This document shows positions 10,041-17,568 of a stretch of 64,000 nt of DNA, one piece after another. Origin of the DNA: Mycolicibacterium celeriflavum (lineage in GTDB: Bacteria > Actinomycetota > Actinomycetes > Mycobacteriales > Mycobacteriaceae); NCBI RefSeq assembly GCF_010731795.1, contig NZ_AP022591.1, positions 2,232,001 to 2,296,000 on the forward strand. The letters run 5' to 3'. The notes below the pieces were generated by a model. It ran no database searches, was not told the DNA's origin, and saw only the letters and a list, made by a program, of their open reading frames with translations. Numbering within the stretch: position 1 is the stretch's first letter; every line of letters begins with the position of its first letter. The position numbers and the translations under genes were made by a program.

Positions 10041-10331
10041 ATGCCACAGCCGCAACAGCTACCCGGACCGAATGCCGACGTCTGGGACTGGCAGATAGCC
10101 GGGCTTTGCCGAGGCGTCGATTCCTCCGTGTTCTTTCATCCCGATGGCGAACGTGGTCGCGCTCGCGTCCAACGCGAGATACGCGCCAAGGAGATGTGCC
10201 GGCGCTGCCCGGTGATCGCCCAGTGCCGCGCGCACGCGCTGGCCGTCGGTGAGCCGTACGGCATCTGGGGTGGACTATCCGAATCCGAGCGCGAGCTGTT
10301 GCTGAAGCGAGGCATCCGCCGCGCCTCGTGA
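10041..10331 (+). CDS. whiB3: Redox-sensing transcriptional regulator WhiB3
   Basis: A 96-residue Wbl protein. The four iron-sulfur Cys are in GLCRG and MCRRCPVIAQC, the typical C...Cx2Cx5C pattern. The conserved G(I/V)WGG turn is EPYGIWGGLSESER, and the basic C-terminus KRGIRRAS is the DNA-contact tail. WhiB3 binds a [4Fe-4S] cluster, senses O2/NO and redox state, and partners with SigA to control lipid and redox genes. The start MPQPQQLPGPNAD matches the known N-terminus, which decides for ATG 10041 over upstream in-frame starts. It converges on the DAHP synthase gene with 7 bases between stop codons. Confidence 0.96.
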   Translation: MPQPQQLPGPNADVWDWQIAGLCRGVDSSVFFHPDGERGRARVQREIRAKEMCRRCPVIAQCRAHALAVGEPYGIWGGLSESERELLLKRGIRRAS

Positions 10332-10338
10332 GCGCTAC

Positions 10339-11394
10339 CTAGCCGCGATCTGCAAGCTCGCGCAGCACCGAATCGGTTGTCGGCCAGTCCATGCACTTGT
10401 CGGTGACCGACTGACCGTAGGTCAGCGGCCGGGCTTCGGACGATTGCGCTCCGGCGGCCAGGAAGCTCTCCAGCATCACCCCGCTGACCGGAAGCCCGTC
10501 GCGCATGAGCTGCGCCACTTCGCGGGCCACCGCCGCTTGGCGGATGTGGTCTTTGCCGGAATTGGCATGGCTGCAGTCGATTACGACTCGACCGGGCAGC
10601 CCGGTCGCGGTCAGTTTCGCAGCCGTCGTGCGCACCGACTCCACGTCGTAGTTCGGCCCACCGGTTCCGCCGCGCAGGATCACGTGGCAATCCTCGTTGC
10701 CGGCGGTGTTGACCAGTGCGCCGCGCCCCAGGTCGTCCATCCCGAAGAAGACATGTTGGGCGGCAGCGGCTTTCACGCCATCGACAGCGACCTGAATGTT
10801 GCCGTCAGTTCCGTTCTTGAATCCGACGGGCATCGACAATCCGGAGGCCAGCTGCCGGTGCACCTGAGACTCGGTGGTGCGCGCACCGATCGCGCCCCAC
10901 GCGACGGCGTCGGCGATGTACTGCGGGCTGGTCGGCTCGAGGAACTCGCATCCGACCGGCAGGCCGATATCGATGATGTCCAGGAGCAGGTGACGCGCGA
11001 TGCGCAGCCCGCGGGCCACATCGAAGGTGCCGTCCATACCCGGATCGTTGATCAGACCCTTCCAACCGATCGTCGTGCGCGGCTTCTCGAAATAGACCCG
11101 CATCACGATCTTGAGCCGGTCGCCGAGTTCGTCGGAGACTTTGACGAGCCGGCTGGCATAGTCCAGCGCCGCGGCCGGGTCGTGCACCGAACACGGTCCC
11201 ACCACGACCAGCAGCCGATCGTCACGCCCGGCGAGAATGTCGGCGATCTCGTCGCGGTCGCGGGCCACCCGCTCGGCGCGCCGAGCACCGAGCGGGAACT
11301 CGGTGAGCACGTCATGCGGGCTGGGAATCTCGCTGAAACCGCGGACACGCCGGTCCGACGTGGCAGGAGGGGTGGCGGTCTGCGCCAGGTTCAT
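10339..11394 (-). CDS. 3-deoxy-7-phosphoheptulonate (DAHP) synthase, type I
   Basis: A 351-residue type I (AroF/AroG/AroH-like) DAHP synthase. It condenses phosphoenolpyruvate and erythrose-4-phosphate, the first step of the shikimate pathway. Motifs are VVGPCSVHD (about residues 65-73), EKPRTTIGWKGL (PEP and phosphate binding), GFKNGTDGN and VIDCSHANSGK with the metal-binding Cys/His. The single DAHP synthase AroG of M. tuberculosis is of the unrelated type II, so this is probably an additional isoenzyme; the symbol aroF or aroG cannot be decided from sequence. ATG 11392-11394 is preceded by AAAGG at about 10 bases. Upstream lies the leader peptide and attenuator described separately. Confidence 0.93.
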   Translation of the reverse strand: MNLAQTATPPATSDRRVRGFSEIPSPHDVLTEFPLGARRAERVARDRDEIADILAGRDDRLLVVVGPCSVHDPAAALDYASRLVKVSDELGDRLKIVMRVYFEKPRTTIGWKGLINDPGMDGTFDVARGLRIARHLLLDIIDIGLPVGCEFLEPTSPQYIADAVAWGAIGARTTESQVHRQLASGLSMPVGFKNGTDGNIQVAVDGVKAAAAQHVFFGMDDLGRGALVNTAGNEDCHVILRGGTGGPNYDVESVRTTAAKLTATGLPGRVVIDCSHANSGKDHIRQAAVAREVAQLMRDGLPVSGVMLESFLAAGAQSSEARPLTYGQSVTDKCMDWPTTDSVLRELADRG

Positions 11395-11455
11395 GTTCGG
11401 GTGCCTTTCTTGGTGTGGGCACCTGCGTGACTGTCCGGCGCCCTTGAACGACGAA

Positions 11456-11481
11456 AGGCAGCGACCTGGTGGTCACTGCCT
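11456..11481 (-). terminator. Attenuator hairpin before the DAHP synthase gene
   Basis: On the minus strand an 11-bp stem, AGGCAGTGACC paired with GGTCGCTGCCT (one G-U pair), closes a 4-base ACCA loop. It is followed by TTTCGTCGTT, a weak U-rich run. It lies about 60 bases upstream of the DAHP synthase ATG and about 22 bases after the leader-peptide stop codon, where an attenuator would be expected. Termination activity is inferred. Confidence 0.6.
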
Positions 11482-11482
11482 G

Positions 11483-11536
11483 GGCTCCGGGTGGATGCGC
11501 GCTTAGTGCTGCGCCTTATCGGCTCCGCCCGGAGCC
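11483..11536 (-). promoter_or_regulatory. Competing RNA helices of the aromatic attenuator
   Basis: On the minus strand GGCTCC and GGAGCC (11521-11536, loop GGGC) form a hairpin inside the leader-peptide coding region, just after its Tyr-Trp-Arg-Phe codons. The same 5' arm, read as GGCTCCGGG, can instead pair over 9 bp with CCCGGAGCC at 11483-11491, which ends one base before the terminator stem. These are mutually exclusive helices. Ribosome position on the peptide would select between them. This is read directly from the sequence; the regulatory logic is inference. Confidence 0.55.
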
Positions 11537-11577
11537 TTGATAAAGCGCCAATAGCTGGCACGCACACCGATGTTCAC
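11503..11577 (-). CDS. Aromatic amino acid leader peptide of the DAHP synthase gene
   Basis: A 24-codon frame from GTG 11575-11577 to TAA 11503-11505. It begins MNIGVRASYWRF, with consecutive codons for Tyr (TAT), Trp (TGG), Arg and Phe (TTT), the three end products of the pathway. The second half encodes IKAPGGADKAQH and contains the first attenuator hairpin. No Shine-Dalgarno sequence precedes it, but a promoter places the transcript start on the G of GTG, so it is predicted to be translated from a leaderless mRNA. The likely role is to sense charged aromatic tRNAs and to control read-through into the DAHP synthase gene. The frame is certain; translation is inferred. Confidence 0.65.
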   Translation of the reverse strand: MNIGVRASYWRFIKAPGGADKAQH

Positions 11578-11584
11578 GCGGGCT

Positions 11585-11613
11585 AGGCTACACGCCCCTC
11601 GTCGTCGGGCCAA
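11585..11613 (-). promoter_or_regulatory. Promoter of the leader peptide-DAHP synthase unit
   Basis: On the minus strand TTGGCC (11608-11613) is followed after 17 bases by TAGCCT (11585-11590), a match to TTGACN-N17-TANNNT. Seven bases later is G 11577, the first base of the leader-peptide GTG. The arrangement predicts a leaderless transcript and separates this unit from the P450 operon, which ends at 11622. Confidence 0.55.
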
Positions 11614-11621
11614 ATGGCCCT

Positions 11622-12908
11622 TCATCCGGCCGGCGTGAACTCGATGTGCAATTCCGTGAGACCCCGTAGAAGGAAGGTCGGCTCGTAGACATACCGCCGG
11701 TCAGCCGCCGGGCCGTGGGCGGCATCGCTGATCGCGATATCGCGCGTGCGGTCGAGCAGACGCTTGACGGTGATCTGGCCCTCCACCCGGGCCAGGGGCG
11801 CTCCGGCACAGGTGTGGATGCCCCGCCCGAAGGCGATGTGTTCGCGAACGTTCTTGCGGTCCGGGCGGAACGCGTGAGGGTCCTCGAACTTGCGTGGGTC
11901 GCGGTTGGCCGCACCGAGGCAGAGCATGAGAACTGTGCCGGCCGGGATGTGCACCCCGGCGAGCGTTGTCGTCCTGCGGGTCAGCCGGAAGTCGACCTTC
12001 GTCGGGCTCTGCATTCTCAGCGACTCCTCGATGAACCCGGGAATCAGCGCGGGGTCGTCGCGAAGCATCTGCTGGAACTCGGGTCGATCGCCCAGTGTCT
12101 GGACTGCTGCGCTGAGCAGTTTGGTGACCGTCTCCTGGCCCGCGGCGAAGAGGAACGTTGCAGGACGGACCACTTCGAGAAGTTCAGGGGTGGATCCATC
12201 GGGATACACGGCGGAGGCCATGCCGCTGAGCACGTCGTCGCGCGGATCGCGGCGTCGCTCGGCGATGTAGGCACTGAACTTGTCGTCGAGGTACTTCAAC
12301 GGGTTGCGGCCAACTGGGCTGCCGTTGAGGGCGCCGACGGTGCTGCCCGGCGCCCTACCGGCACCCAGAGCATGCCTGATCTCCTGTCGATCCTCTTCCG
12401 GGACGCCCAGCAGATCGGTGATCGCCAGGGTGGCAAAGGGTTTGGCGTACTCTGACAGGAATTCACACCGGCCGTTACCGATGAACTCGTCGAGTTGTCG
12501 GTCGACGAGTTGCCACATGTAGTCCTCGTTCTCTTTGAGCCTGCGAGGTGTCAGGAGCTTGCTCAGAAGTGACCGGGCGCGCTCATGTGCGGGCGGATCC
12601 ATGACCACCATGTGTTCGAAGATCGGGAACTGATGACGGTGTGCCTCGATCTGCGCCGAGATGTCGTCGCCATCCGGTTCGAACGGCAGGGGCGGGAATG
12701 GTCCTCCGATCGCGTTGACCGCCGAGAACGACTCCACGTCCTTGAACGCCGCCATCACCTCGGCGTAGCCCGTCACCGCGACGACACCGTGGTGGGGCTC
12801 CTGAAATACCGGGCCCTGAGCGCGCAGGTATTCGTAGTACTCGTAGGGATCCTGGGCGACAGCTTCGTCGGAGAAGTAGTCGACGGACGCCAGATCGGTC
12901 ACGGTCAC
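11622..12908 (-). CDS. Cytochrome P450
   Basis: A 428-residue soluble bacterial P450. It has the I-helix oxygen-binding AAGQETVT, the K-helix ExxR in EESLRM, and the haem-binding loop FGRGIHTCAGAPLAR with the proximal Cys. I chose GTG 12906-12908 because it overlaps the aldehyde dehydrogenase stop as GTGA and has GGGATGAG just upstream; a GTG nine codons earlier is also in frame. It is the last gene of a five-gene operon with two mycofactocin-type SDRs and an aldehyde dehydrogenase. That context suggests hydroxylation of a hydrocarbon or terpenoid whose alcohol is then oxidised. No ferredoxin gene is adjacent, so electrons must come from elsewhere. The substrate is unknown. Confidence 0.9.
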   Translation of the reverse strand: MTVTDLASVDYFSDEAVAQDPYEYYEYLRAQGPVFQEPHHGVVAVTGYAEVMAAFKDVESFSAVNAIGGPFPPLPFEPDGDDISAQIEAHRHQFPIFEHMVVMDPPAHERARSLLSKLLTPRRLKENEDYMWQLVDRQLDEFIGNGRCEFLSEYAKPFATLAITDLLGVPEEDRQEIRHALGAGRAPGSTVGALNGSPVGRNPLKYLDDKFSAYIAERRRDPRDDVLSGMASAVYPDGSTPELLEVVRPATFLFAAGQETVTKLLSAAVQTLGDRPEFQQMLRDDPALIPGFIEESLRMQSPTKVDFRLTRRTTTLAGVHIPAGTVLMLCLGAANRDPRKFEDPHAFRPDRKNVREHIAFGRGIHTCAGAPLARVEGQITVKRLLDRTRDIAISDAAHGPAADRRYVYEPTFLLRGLTELHIEFTPAG

Positions 12909-14380
12909 CTCATCCCGATGCGAATGTTCTTGCACTGCAGGAACTCCCGCAATCCTTCGACACCGCCGGTGCGGCCGAAGCCGCTCTGCTTGTAGCCGCC
13001 GTACGGTCCCTGCGGAGAGATGTCACTGAACGTGTTGATCCAGACCGAACCCGCTTCGAGACTCCGGGCGGCGCGGTGCGCTCGATTCAGGTCCCGCGTG
13101 TGCACGAATGCGTTGAGACCGTAGGGCGTGTCATTGGCCAGACGCAGGGCTTCGGCGTCATCGCTGAACCTGATGACCGACACCACAGGACCGAACGTTT
13201 CCGTCCGGGCCAGTGCTGAGCTGTTGTCGACGTCGCCGAACACGGTTGGCTCGATGTAGTAGCCGGCCGAGAGATCACCGCTCATCCGGCGGCCCCCTGT
13301 CAACAGTTGCCCGGCGCGCCGGCGGCTGGCGTCGTCGATCGTGTTGAGGATGCGCTGCGCGGCGGCTTCGCTGACCACGGGCCCGAAAACCACTGCGGGA
13401 TCGAACGGATCGCCGACCTTGGCTGCGGCGACGACGGCCAGGAACTTCTCGAGGAAGGCGTCGTACACCGAGTCCTGCACCAGGATGCGGCTGGCACAGG
13501 CACAGCTCTGGCCCGATTGCATCAGCGGCCCTTGATGGGCGGACAACATGGCCGCGGCGTCGAGGTCCGCGTCCGCGAACACGAGATTCGCCGACTTCCC
13601 GCCCAACTCGGCGACCACGGGAGTGAGGTTGGCCGCTGCCGCCTGCAGCACGGTGCGGGCGGTCGTGCCGCCGCCCGTGAAATGCAGCTTGCGGATGCGC
13701 GGGTGCCGCACCAGCGCCTCGCCGCCTTCTGGACCCGCGGGCACGACGTTGACGAGGCCAGGCGGAAGACCCGCCTGCAGGCAGAGCTCGCCGAACCGCA
13801 GGGAGGCCAGGGGCGCGAGCTCGGATGCCTTGAACACCACGGCGTTTCCGGCGGCGAGTGCCGGAGCGATGCACGACCCGGCGACGGCGAGCGCGCCGTT
13901 CCACGGCGCGATGACGCCGACGACGCCATAGGGCTCGCTTTCGACGAGGTTGACGTCGAATGACCCGTCGACAGGTGTGCTCGACCCGTGCGGCTTGTCG
14001 ACGTATCCGGCGAAATGACGGAGGAACCGCTCCAGCAACAAGGCGGTGCCGGCGAACGACACGGGGACTGCGTAGTCGTGAACGTTCAGCGCGGCAAGCT
14101 CGTCGAGATGGTCGTGGACGATATCCGCGAGATCGATCAACAGGTCACGGCGCCGATCGACGGTCAGCGCCATCCACTCCCGGTGGGCATCCCAGGCGGC
14201 GCAGACCGCGCGGTCGATTTCCGGCGCACCGGCGAGCGCAACGGTTGCATTGGGTTGACCCGTCGCGGGAAAGATGTGTGTGTGGTGCGGCACCGACGAT
14301 GCGGTGATGCGGTCACCGCCCACCAACAGGCCGAATGGTTGGTTCGGTGCGATTTCGCGTGCAACGGGCGCAGCCGTCAT
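12905..14380 (-). CDS. NAD(P)+-dependent aldehyde dehydrogenase
   Basis: A 491-residue member of the aldehyde dehydrogenase superfamily. Motifs are GVVGVIAPWNGAL (cofactor-binding region), VAELGGKSAN with the general-base Glu, and SGQSCACASRI with the catalytic Cys. The C-terminal PYGGYKQSGFGRTGG is also typical. ATG 14378-14380 overlaps the stop of the upstream CMD-domain gene as ATGA, and a long in-frame upstream extension is rejected because it has no similarity to the family. It probably oxidises the aldehyde made by one of the mycofactocin-type SDRs to an acid. It overlaps the P450 gene by 4 bases. Confidence 0.93.
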   Translation of the reverse strand: MTAAPVAREIAPNQPFGLLVGGDRITASSVPHHTHIFPATGQPNATVALAGAPEIDRAVCAAWDAHREWMALTVDRRRDLLIDLADIVHDHLDELAALNVHDYAVPVSFAGTALLLERFLRHFAGYVDKPHGSSTPVDGSFDVNLVESEPYGVVGVIAPWNGALAVAGSCIAPALAAGNAVVFKASELAPLASLRFGELCLQAGLPPGLVNVVPAGPEGGEALVRHPRIRKLHFTGGGTTARTVLQAAAANLTPVVAELGGKSANLVFADADLDAAAMLSAHQGPLMQSGQSCACASRILVQDSVYDAFLEKFLAVVAAAKVGDPFDPAVVFGPVVSEAAAQRILNTIDDASRRRAGQLLTGGRRMSGDLSAGYYIEPTVFGDVDNSSALARTETFGPVVSVIRFSDDAEALRLANDTPYGLNAFVHTRDLNRAHRAARSLEAGSVWINTFSDISPQGPYGGYKQSGFGRTGGVEGLREFLQCKNIRIGMR

Positions 14381-15186
14381 GAGGCAGCCTCCGCCTCGAC
14401 TGCCCACTCCTCGGTCACGCGCTGTTTCTGCTCTTGGATGACCTGGCTGAGGTGCGCGGCTTTCGGCCAGCCGTAGTAGGCGCCGAAATGCAATGCCACT
14501 TCGTCCATTTCGTCGAACGACACGTCGCGACTCTTCAGTGCGGCATAAACGTGGCTGAGGATGGGGATGGGCGCATCTTGGAAAGCCACGCACGCCACGG
14601 TCACCAACCGGCGCTCCTTCATGCCGAGTCCCGGTCGCAACCACATCTCACCGAATACGAAGTTGAGGATTCCCGCACCGGAATAGGGATTGTCGCGAAT
14701 CGGCGCGAACGGAATGCAGTTGATGTCTTTGAAGGCCTGCTCACCGACTGACAACCGCGCCTCGGGATCGCTCGGGGTGGTCAGCGGAAGCAGCGGCTCG
14801 GGGGTCGGCGTTTCTTGTCCACGCTCGCGGTGAATCCGTTCCCATTGCTCGTCGACCACGATGTTGAAGCGAGACGCCTTCGGCCACCCTCCATATACCG
14901 CGAAATGCAGAACGACCTCCCGCATTTCGGCAATCGTCAGATCACCGCTGTTGAGCGTCGCGTACACGTGGTCGCGCAACGGGCCTTCGGCGTCGGCTGC
15001 CGCGACACACGGCAGCGTCACGAATCGGCGGTCGCGACGGCTGAGGCCCGGGCGATGCCACACCTCAGCGAGGAAGTCGAGCATCACTGCGCCCGCGGGG
15101 TTGAGATCGGCGGGCGCGGGAAGCGTCATCACCTCGGCCAGTCTGCGTCGGGCCGACTCGCGTCGTTCTGCGTCTGTCGTTGTCAC
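14377..15186 (-). CDS. Tandem carboxymuconolactone decarboxylase-domain protein
   Basis: A 269-residue protein with two copies of the CMD fold. The first (about residues 25-125) contains RPGLSRRDRRFVTLPCVAA and VVLHFAVYGGWPKAS. The second (about 155-255) contains RPGLGMKERRLVTVACVAF and VALHFGAYYGWPKAA. Neither copy has the Cys-x2-Cys peroxidatic pair of AhpD, so it resembles the gamma-carboxymuconolactone decarboxylase branch rather than the antioxidant branch. The family acts on lactones or peroxides; in this operon a ring or lactone intermediate is a reasonable guess. It follows the SDR gene by 23 bases, the only gap in an otherwise overlapped operon. Confidence 0.85.
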   Translation of the reverse strand: MTTTDAERRESARRRLAEVMTLPAPADLNPAGAVMLDFLAEVWHRPGLSRRDRRFVTLPCVAAADAEGPLRDHVYATLNSGDLTIAEMREVVLHFAVYGGWPKASRFNIVVDEQWERIHRERGQETPTPEPLLPLTTPSDPEARLSVGEQAFKDINCIPFAPIRDNPYSGAGILNFVFGEMWLRPGLGMKERRLVTVACVAFQDAPIPILSHVYAALKSRDVSFDEMDEVALHFGAYYGWPKAAHLSQVIQEQKQRVTEEWAVEAEAAS

Positions 15187-15209
15187 ATCTTCTCTTTCGT
15201 CGACTGCGC

Positions 15210-16031
15210 CTAGCGCAGGGTGACACCTGCGTCGACCTTGAACTCGAGGCCGGTCACGTATCGGGACTCGTCCGATATCAGGAAGAGCACGGCGTTGCTG
15301 ATGTCGATCGCCTCGGCCATGACGATGGGCAGCGCGTTGAGGAAGATCGGCACCAAGTCGGGCCGCGACTCGCCGAGCAGACCGTGCAGCGACTCGGGTG
15401 TCATTCCCGTCGGCACGCCGGTCGGGTGCACGGTGTTGACGCGAACATTCTGCGCGGCAAGCTCATTGGCCAGCGCCCGGCTCAGGCCGACGACGCCGTG
15501 TTTCGACGCGGTGTACGGCAGGTGCAGCGGCGTGCCCTTCAAGCCGGCGGCGGAGCTGATCAGCACGAGGCTGCCGCCGCGGTCGACCAGATGCGGGAGG
15601 GCCGCCGCGCACGTGTTCCAGCTGCCGATCAGGTTCACGTCGACGACGGTCCGCCATTGCTCGGAAGTCGTTGTTTCCCAGGTTCCGACGGTCAGCACGC
15701 CGGCGTTGGCTACCGCGGCGTCCAACCCGCCGAGTTCACTCACGGCGGCGTCGACCGCCTCGGTCAACGCCGCCGCGTCACGCACGTCGACCACGCTGGT
15801 CACCGCCCGGCCACCACACTTCTCCACCAGGCGAGCGGTCTCGTCGAGGTCCTCGGGCGAGGACAGCGGATACTCGACCTCCGGCAGCGACTCACAGATG
15901 TCGACCAGGATGAGATCGGCGCCTTCTTCGGCGAGCCTGACGGCGTGGTTGCGTCCCATGCCGCGCGCGGCGCCGGTGACCAGTACGCGCTTGCCGGCTA
16001 CCCGTCCTGGCTGGGGACCGTTGTCGCTCAT
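15210..16031 (-). CDS. Mycofactocin-coupled SDR family oxidoreductase
   Basis: A 273-residue short-chain dehydrogenase/reductase. It has VTGAARGMGRNHA (dinucleotide binding), the conserved NAG, Ser in LISSAAG and YTASKHG (catalytic Tyr-Lys). The ILVDICESLPEVEY insert followed by a PEDLDETARLVE stretch is characteristic of the mycofactocin-dependent SDR group (TIGR03971 type, carveol dehydrogenase-like). In that group a bound, non-exchangeable nicotinamide passes electrons to the peptide-derived cofactor mycofactocin. The likely role is oxidation of a secondary or terpenoid alcohol. ATG 16029-16031 overlaps the upstream SDR stop as ATGA. The paralogue upstream suggests that two alcohol oxidation steps occur. 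Confidence 0.92.
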   Translation of the reverse strand: MSDNGPQPGRVAGKRVLVTGAARGMGRNHAVRLAEEGADLILVDICESLPEVEYPLSSPEDLDETARLVEKCGGRAVTSVVDVRDAAALTEAVDAAVSELGGLDAAVANAGVLTVGTWETTTSEQWRTVVDVNLIGSWNTCAAALPHLVDRGGSLVLISSAAGLKGTPLHLPYTASKHGVVGLSRALANELAAQNVRVNTVHPTGVPTGMTPESLHGLLGESRPDLVPIFLNALPIVMAEAIDISNAVLFLISDESRYVTGLEFKVDAGVTLR

Positions 16032-16858
16032 AGCTTGTTGCAGAACCCGGCGTCGACGGGGAACGTCACCCCGGTGACGTATCTGGCGTCGTCGGAGACC
16101 AGATAGGCGATCGCGGCGCTGATGTCCTCGGGTTCCAGCAATTCGACGGGCATGGGGTTCTGCAGGTGCGGGCCGGCGCCGGGATAGTTCTCGAGGAACT
16201 CCGTCATGGCCGGGTTGACGGCCATCATCGTGTTGACCGCTGTCGGGTGCACGGTATTGACGCGAATGTTGGCCGGCGCCAAGGCGTTTGCGAGCGTGCG
16301 CATCAACCCGACGATGCCGTGCTTGGAGGCCGCGTAGCCGAGTCCGCCGCCCTGCATGCCGCCGAAGCCCTTCAGCCCGGCGGTCGAACTGGTGAAGACG
16401 ATGGCGCCGCCGCGGTTGCCCGCCAACAGGTGCGGGATGGCCGCCCACGCGGTGTGGTATGCGCCGTCGAGATTGACTCCGATGGCCGCCTTCCATTGCG
16501 CAAGTTCTTCTTCCACGGTCAACTCACGAAACGCCACGGGTGCGATGCCCGCGTTCGCCAAGACGATGTCGAGACGCCCGAACTGTTCGACGCCTGCGTC
16601 CACGGCGGACTTCACCTGCGGGAAGTCGCGGACGTCGGCCACCGATGCGGCGATCTTGCCGCCCGTCGCTTCTACCAGCGCGACCGTCTCGTCGAGGTCG
16701 TCGCGGCTGGCCATCGCGTAGTGGTTGGCGGGGATGTCCTGGCAGATGTCGACGCCGATGATGCTCGCGCCCTCCCGGGCGAGCCGGATCGCATGGCTGC
16801 GTCCCTGGCCTCGCGCGACACCGGTGATGAAGGCGACTCTGCCGTCAAGCGTGCCCAC
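16028..16858 (-). CDS. Mycofactocin-coupled SDR family oxidoreductase
   Basis: A 276-residue short-chain dehydrogenase and the first gene of the operon. It has TGVARGQGRSHAIRLA, GVDICQDIPANHYAMA, TSSTAGLKG and YAASKHGIVG, again the pattern of mycofactocin-dependent SDRs. I chose GTG 16856-16858 because AGGAA precedes it at 5-6 bases and because the Rossmann strand begins a few residues later (LDGRVAFITG). Extending to 16924 would add residues across the operator region. It overlaps the second SDR by 4 bases. It is divergent from the TetR gene, whose palindromic operator lies 35-65 bases upstream of this start. Confidence 0.92.
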   Translation of the reverse strand: MGTLDGRVAFITGVARGQGRSHAIRLAREGASIIGVDICQDIPANHYAMASRDDLDETVALVEATGGKIAASVADVRDFPQVKSAVDAGVEQFGRLDIVLANAGIAPVAFRELTVEEELAQWKAAIGVNLDGAYHTAWAAIPHLLAGNRGGAIVFTSSTAGLKGFGGMQGGGLGYAASKHGIVGLMRTLANALAPANIRVNTVHPTAVNTMMAVNPAMTEFLENYPGAGPHLQNPMPVELLEPEDISAAIAYLVSDDARYVTGVTFPVDAGFCNKL

Positions 16859-16892
16859 GTGTTCCTGCTTTCTGTCGACCGTCTGCGCGCCG

Positions 16893-16922
16893 GTAACTTG
16901 GTTACTGTCTTCGCACAGTAAC
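16893..16922. promoter_or_regulatory. Palindromic operator between the TetR gene and the catabolic operon
   Basis: A perfect inverted repeat, GTTACTGT-N6-ACAGTAAC, spans 16901-16922. A second, overlapping palindrome GTAAC-TTG-GTTAC spans 16893-16905, giving three alternating GTAAC-type half-sites. The right arm overlaps the TAACAT -10 element of the TetR gene, and the whole lies in the promoter zone of the leftward operon. This is a typical self-regulated TetR operator arrangement; binding by the neighbouring regulator is inferred. Confidence 0.7.
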
Positions 16923-16931
16923 ATGGTTATC

Positions 16932-17549
16932 GTGCCGACAACAGGGGACCGCTCAGATGTGAGAGCCGCAGATTCGCCGGCTCGTCAGGGAGCTGATCAC
17001 CTGCTCGAGGTCGTCGTCGAGCTGCTCGATGAACACGGCGACGAGGCCGTTGCGCTGCGCGAGGTGGCCCGACGGGCGCGCGTCTCGCTCACCACGATCT
17101 ACAAGCGATATGGCACCCGCGACGAACTGATCGTCGCCGCGCTCGAGTGGTGGATGGAGGCCAACCGGTACTCGGGCTTGCCGACGTCCATCTCGAGCGA
17201 TTCGAGCGGGTCGGTATACGCAGAGTTGATGCGCGTGCTGCGCACCATTTTCGAGCCGTGGGAGCAGCACCCGATGATGCTGCGGTCCTACTTCCGGGCG
17301 CGCACTGCTCCCGGCGGCGACAGGCTGATACAACGCGGCGTCGACGCTGTCGTGCCGGTCGTCAGATCCATTCTGAGCCGGGTCGATCCGGCGTATGCCA
17401 AGGATCTCGAAACGATCCTGACAAGCGTGGTTTTCGGGTTTCTGGGACGCTTCGCCGCGGGCGAGATCGACGTGACGGAGATCCTGCCCGGGATCGAGCG
17501 CGCCGTGTTCTGGCTGACGACGGCTTACGAGAACCGGCCCGAAGCCTGA
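16932..17549 (+). CDS. TetR family transcriptional regulator
   Basis: A 205-residue regulator. The N-terminal helix-turn-helix is ALREVARRARVSLTTIYKRYGTRDELIVAAL (about residues 40-70), of which ARVSLTTIYKRYG is the recognition segment. The rest is a helical ligand-binding domain. I chose GTG 16932: TAACAT at 16919-16924 is followed by 7 bases and the GTG, which predicts a leaderless transcript. ATG 16923 is the alternative and would start inside the -10 element. It is divergent from the SDR/ALDH/P450 operon and most likely represses it and itself through the palindromes upstream, with a pathway metabolite as inducer. It converges on nagA with 19 bases between them. Confidence 0.9.
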   Translation: MPTTGDRSDVRAADSPARQGADHLLEVVVELLDEHGDEAVALREVARRARVSLTTIYKRYGTRDELIVAALEWWMEANRYSGLPTSISSDSSGSVYAELMRVLRTIFEPWEQHPMMLRSYFRARTAPGGDRLIQRGVDAVVPVVRSILSRVDPAYAKDLETILTSVVFGFLGRFAAGEIDVTEILPGIERAVFWLTTAYENRPEA

Positions 17550-17568
17550 TGCTCGAACCCGGCTGCTG

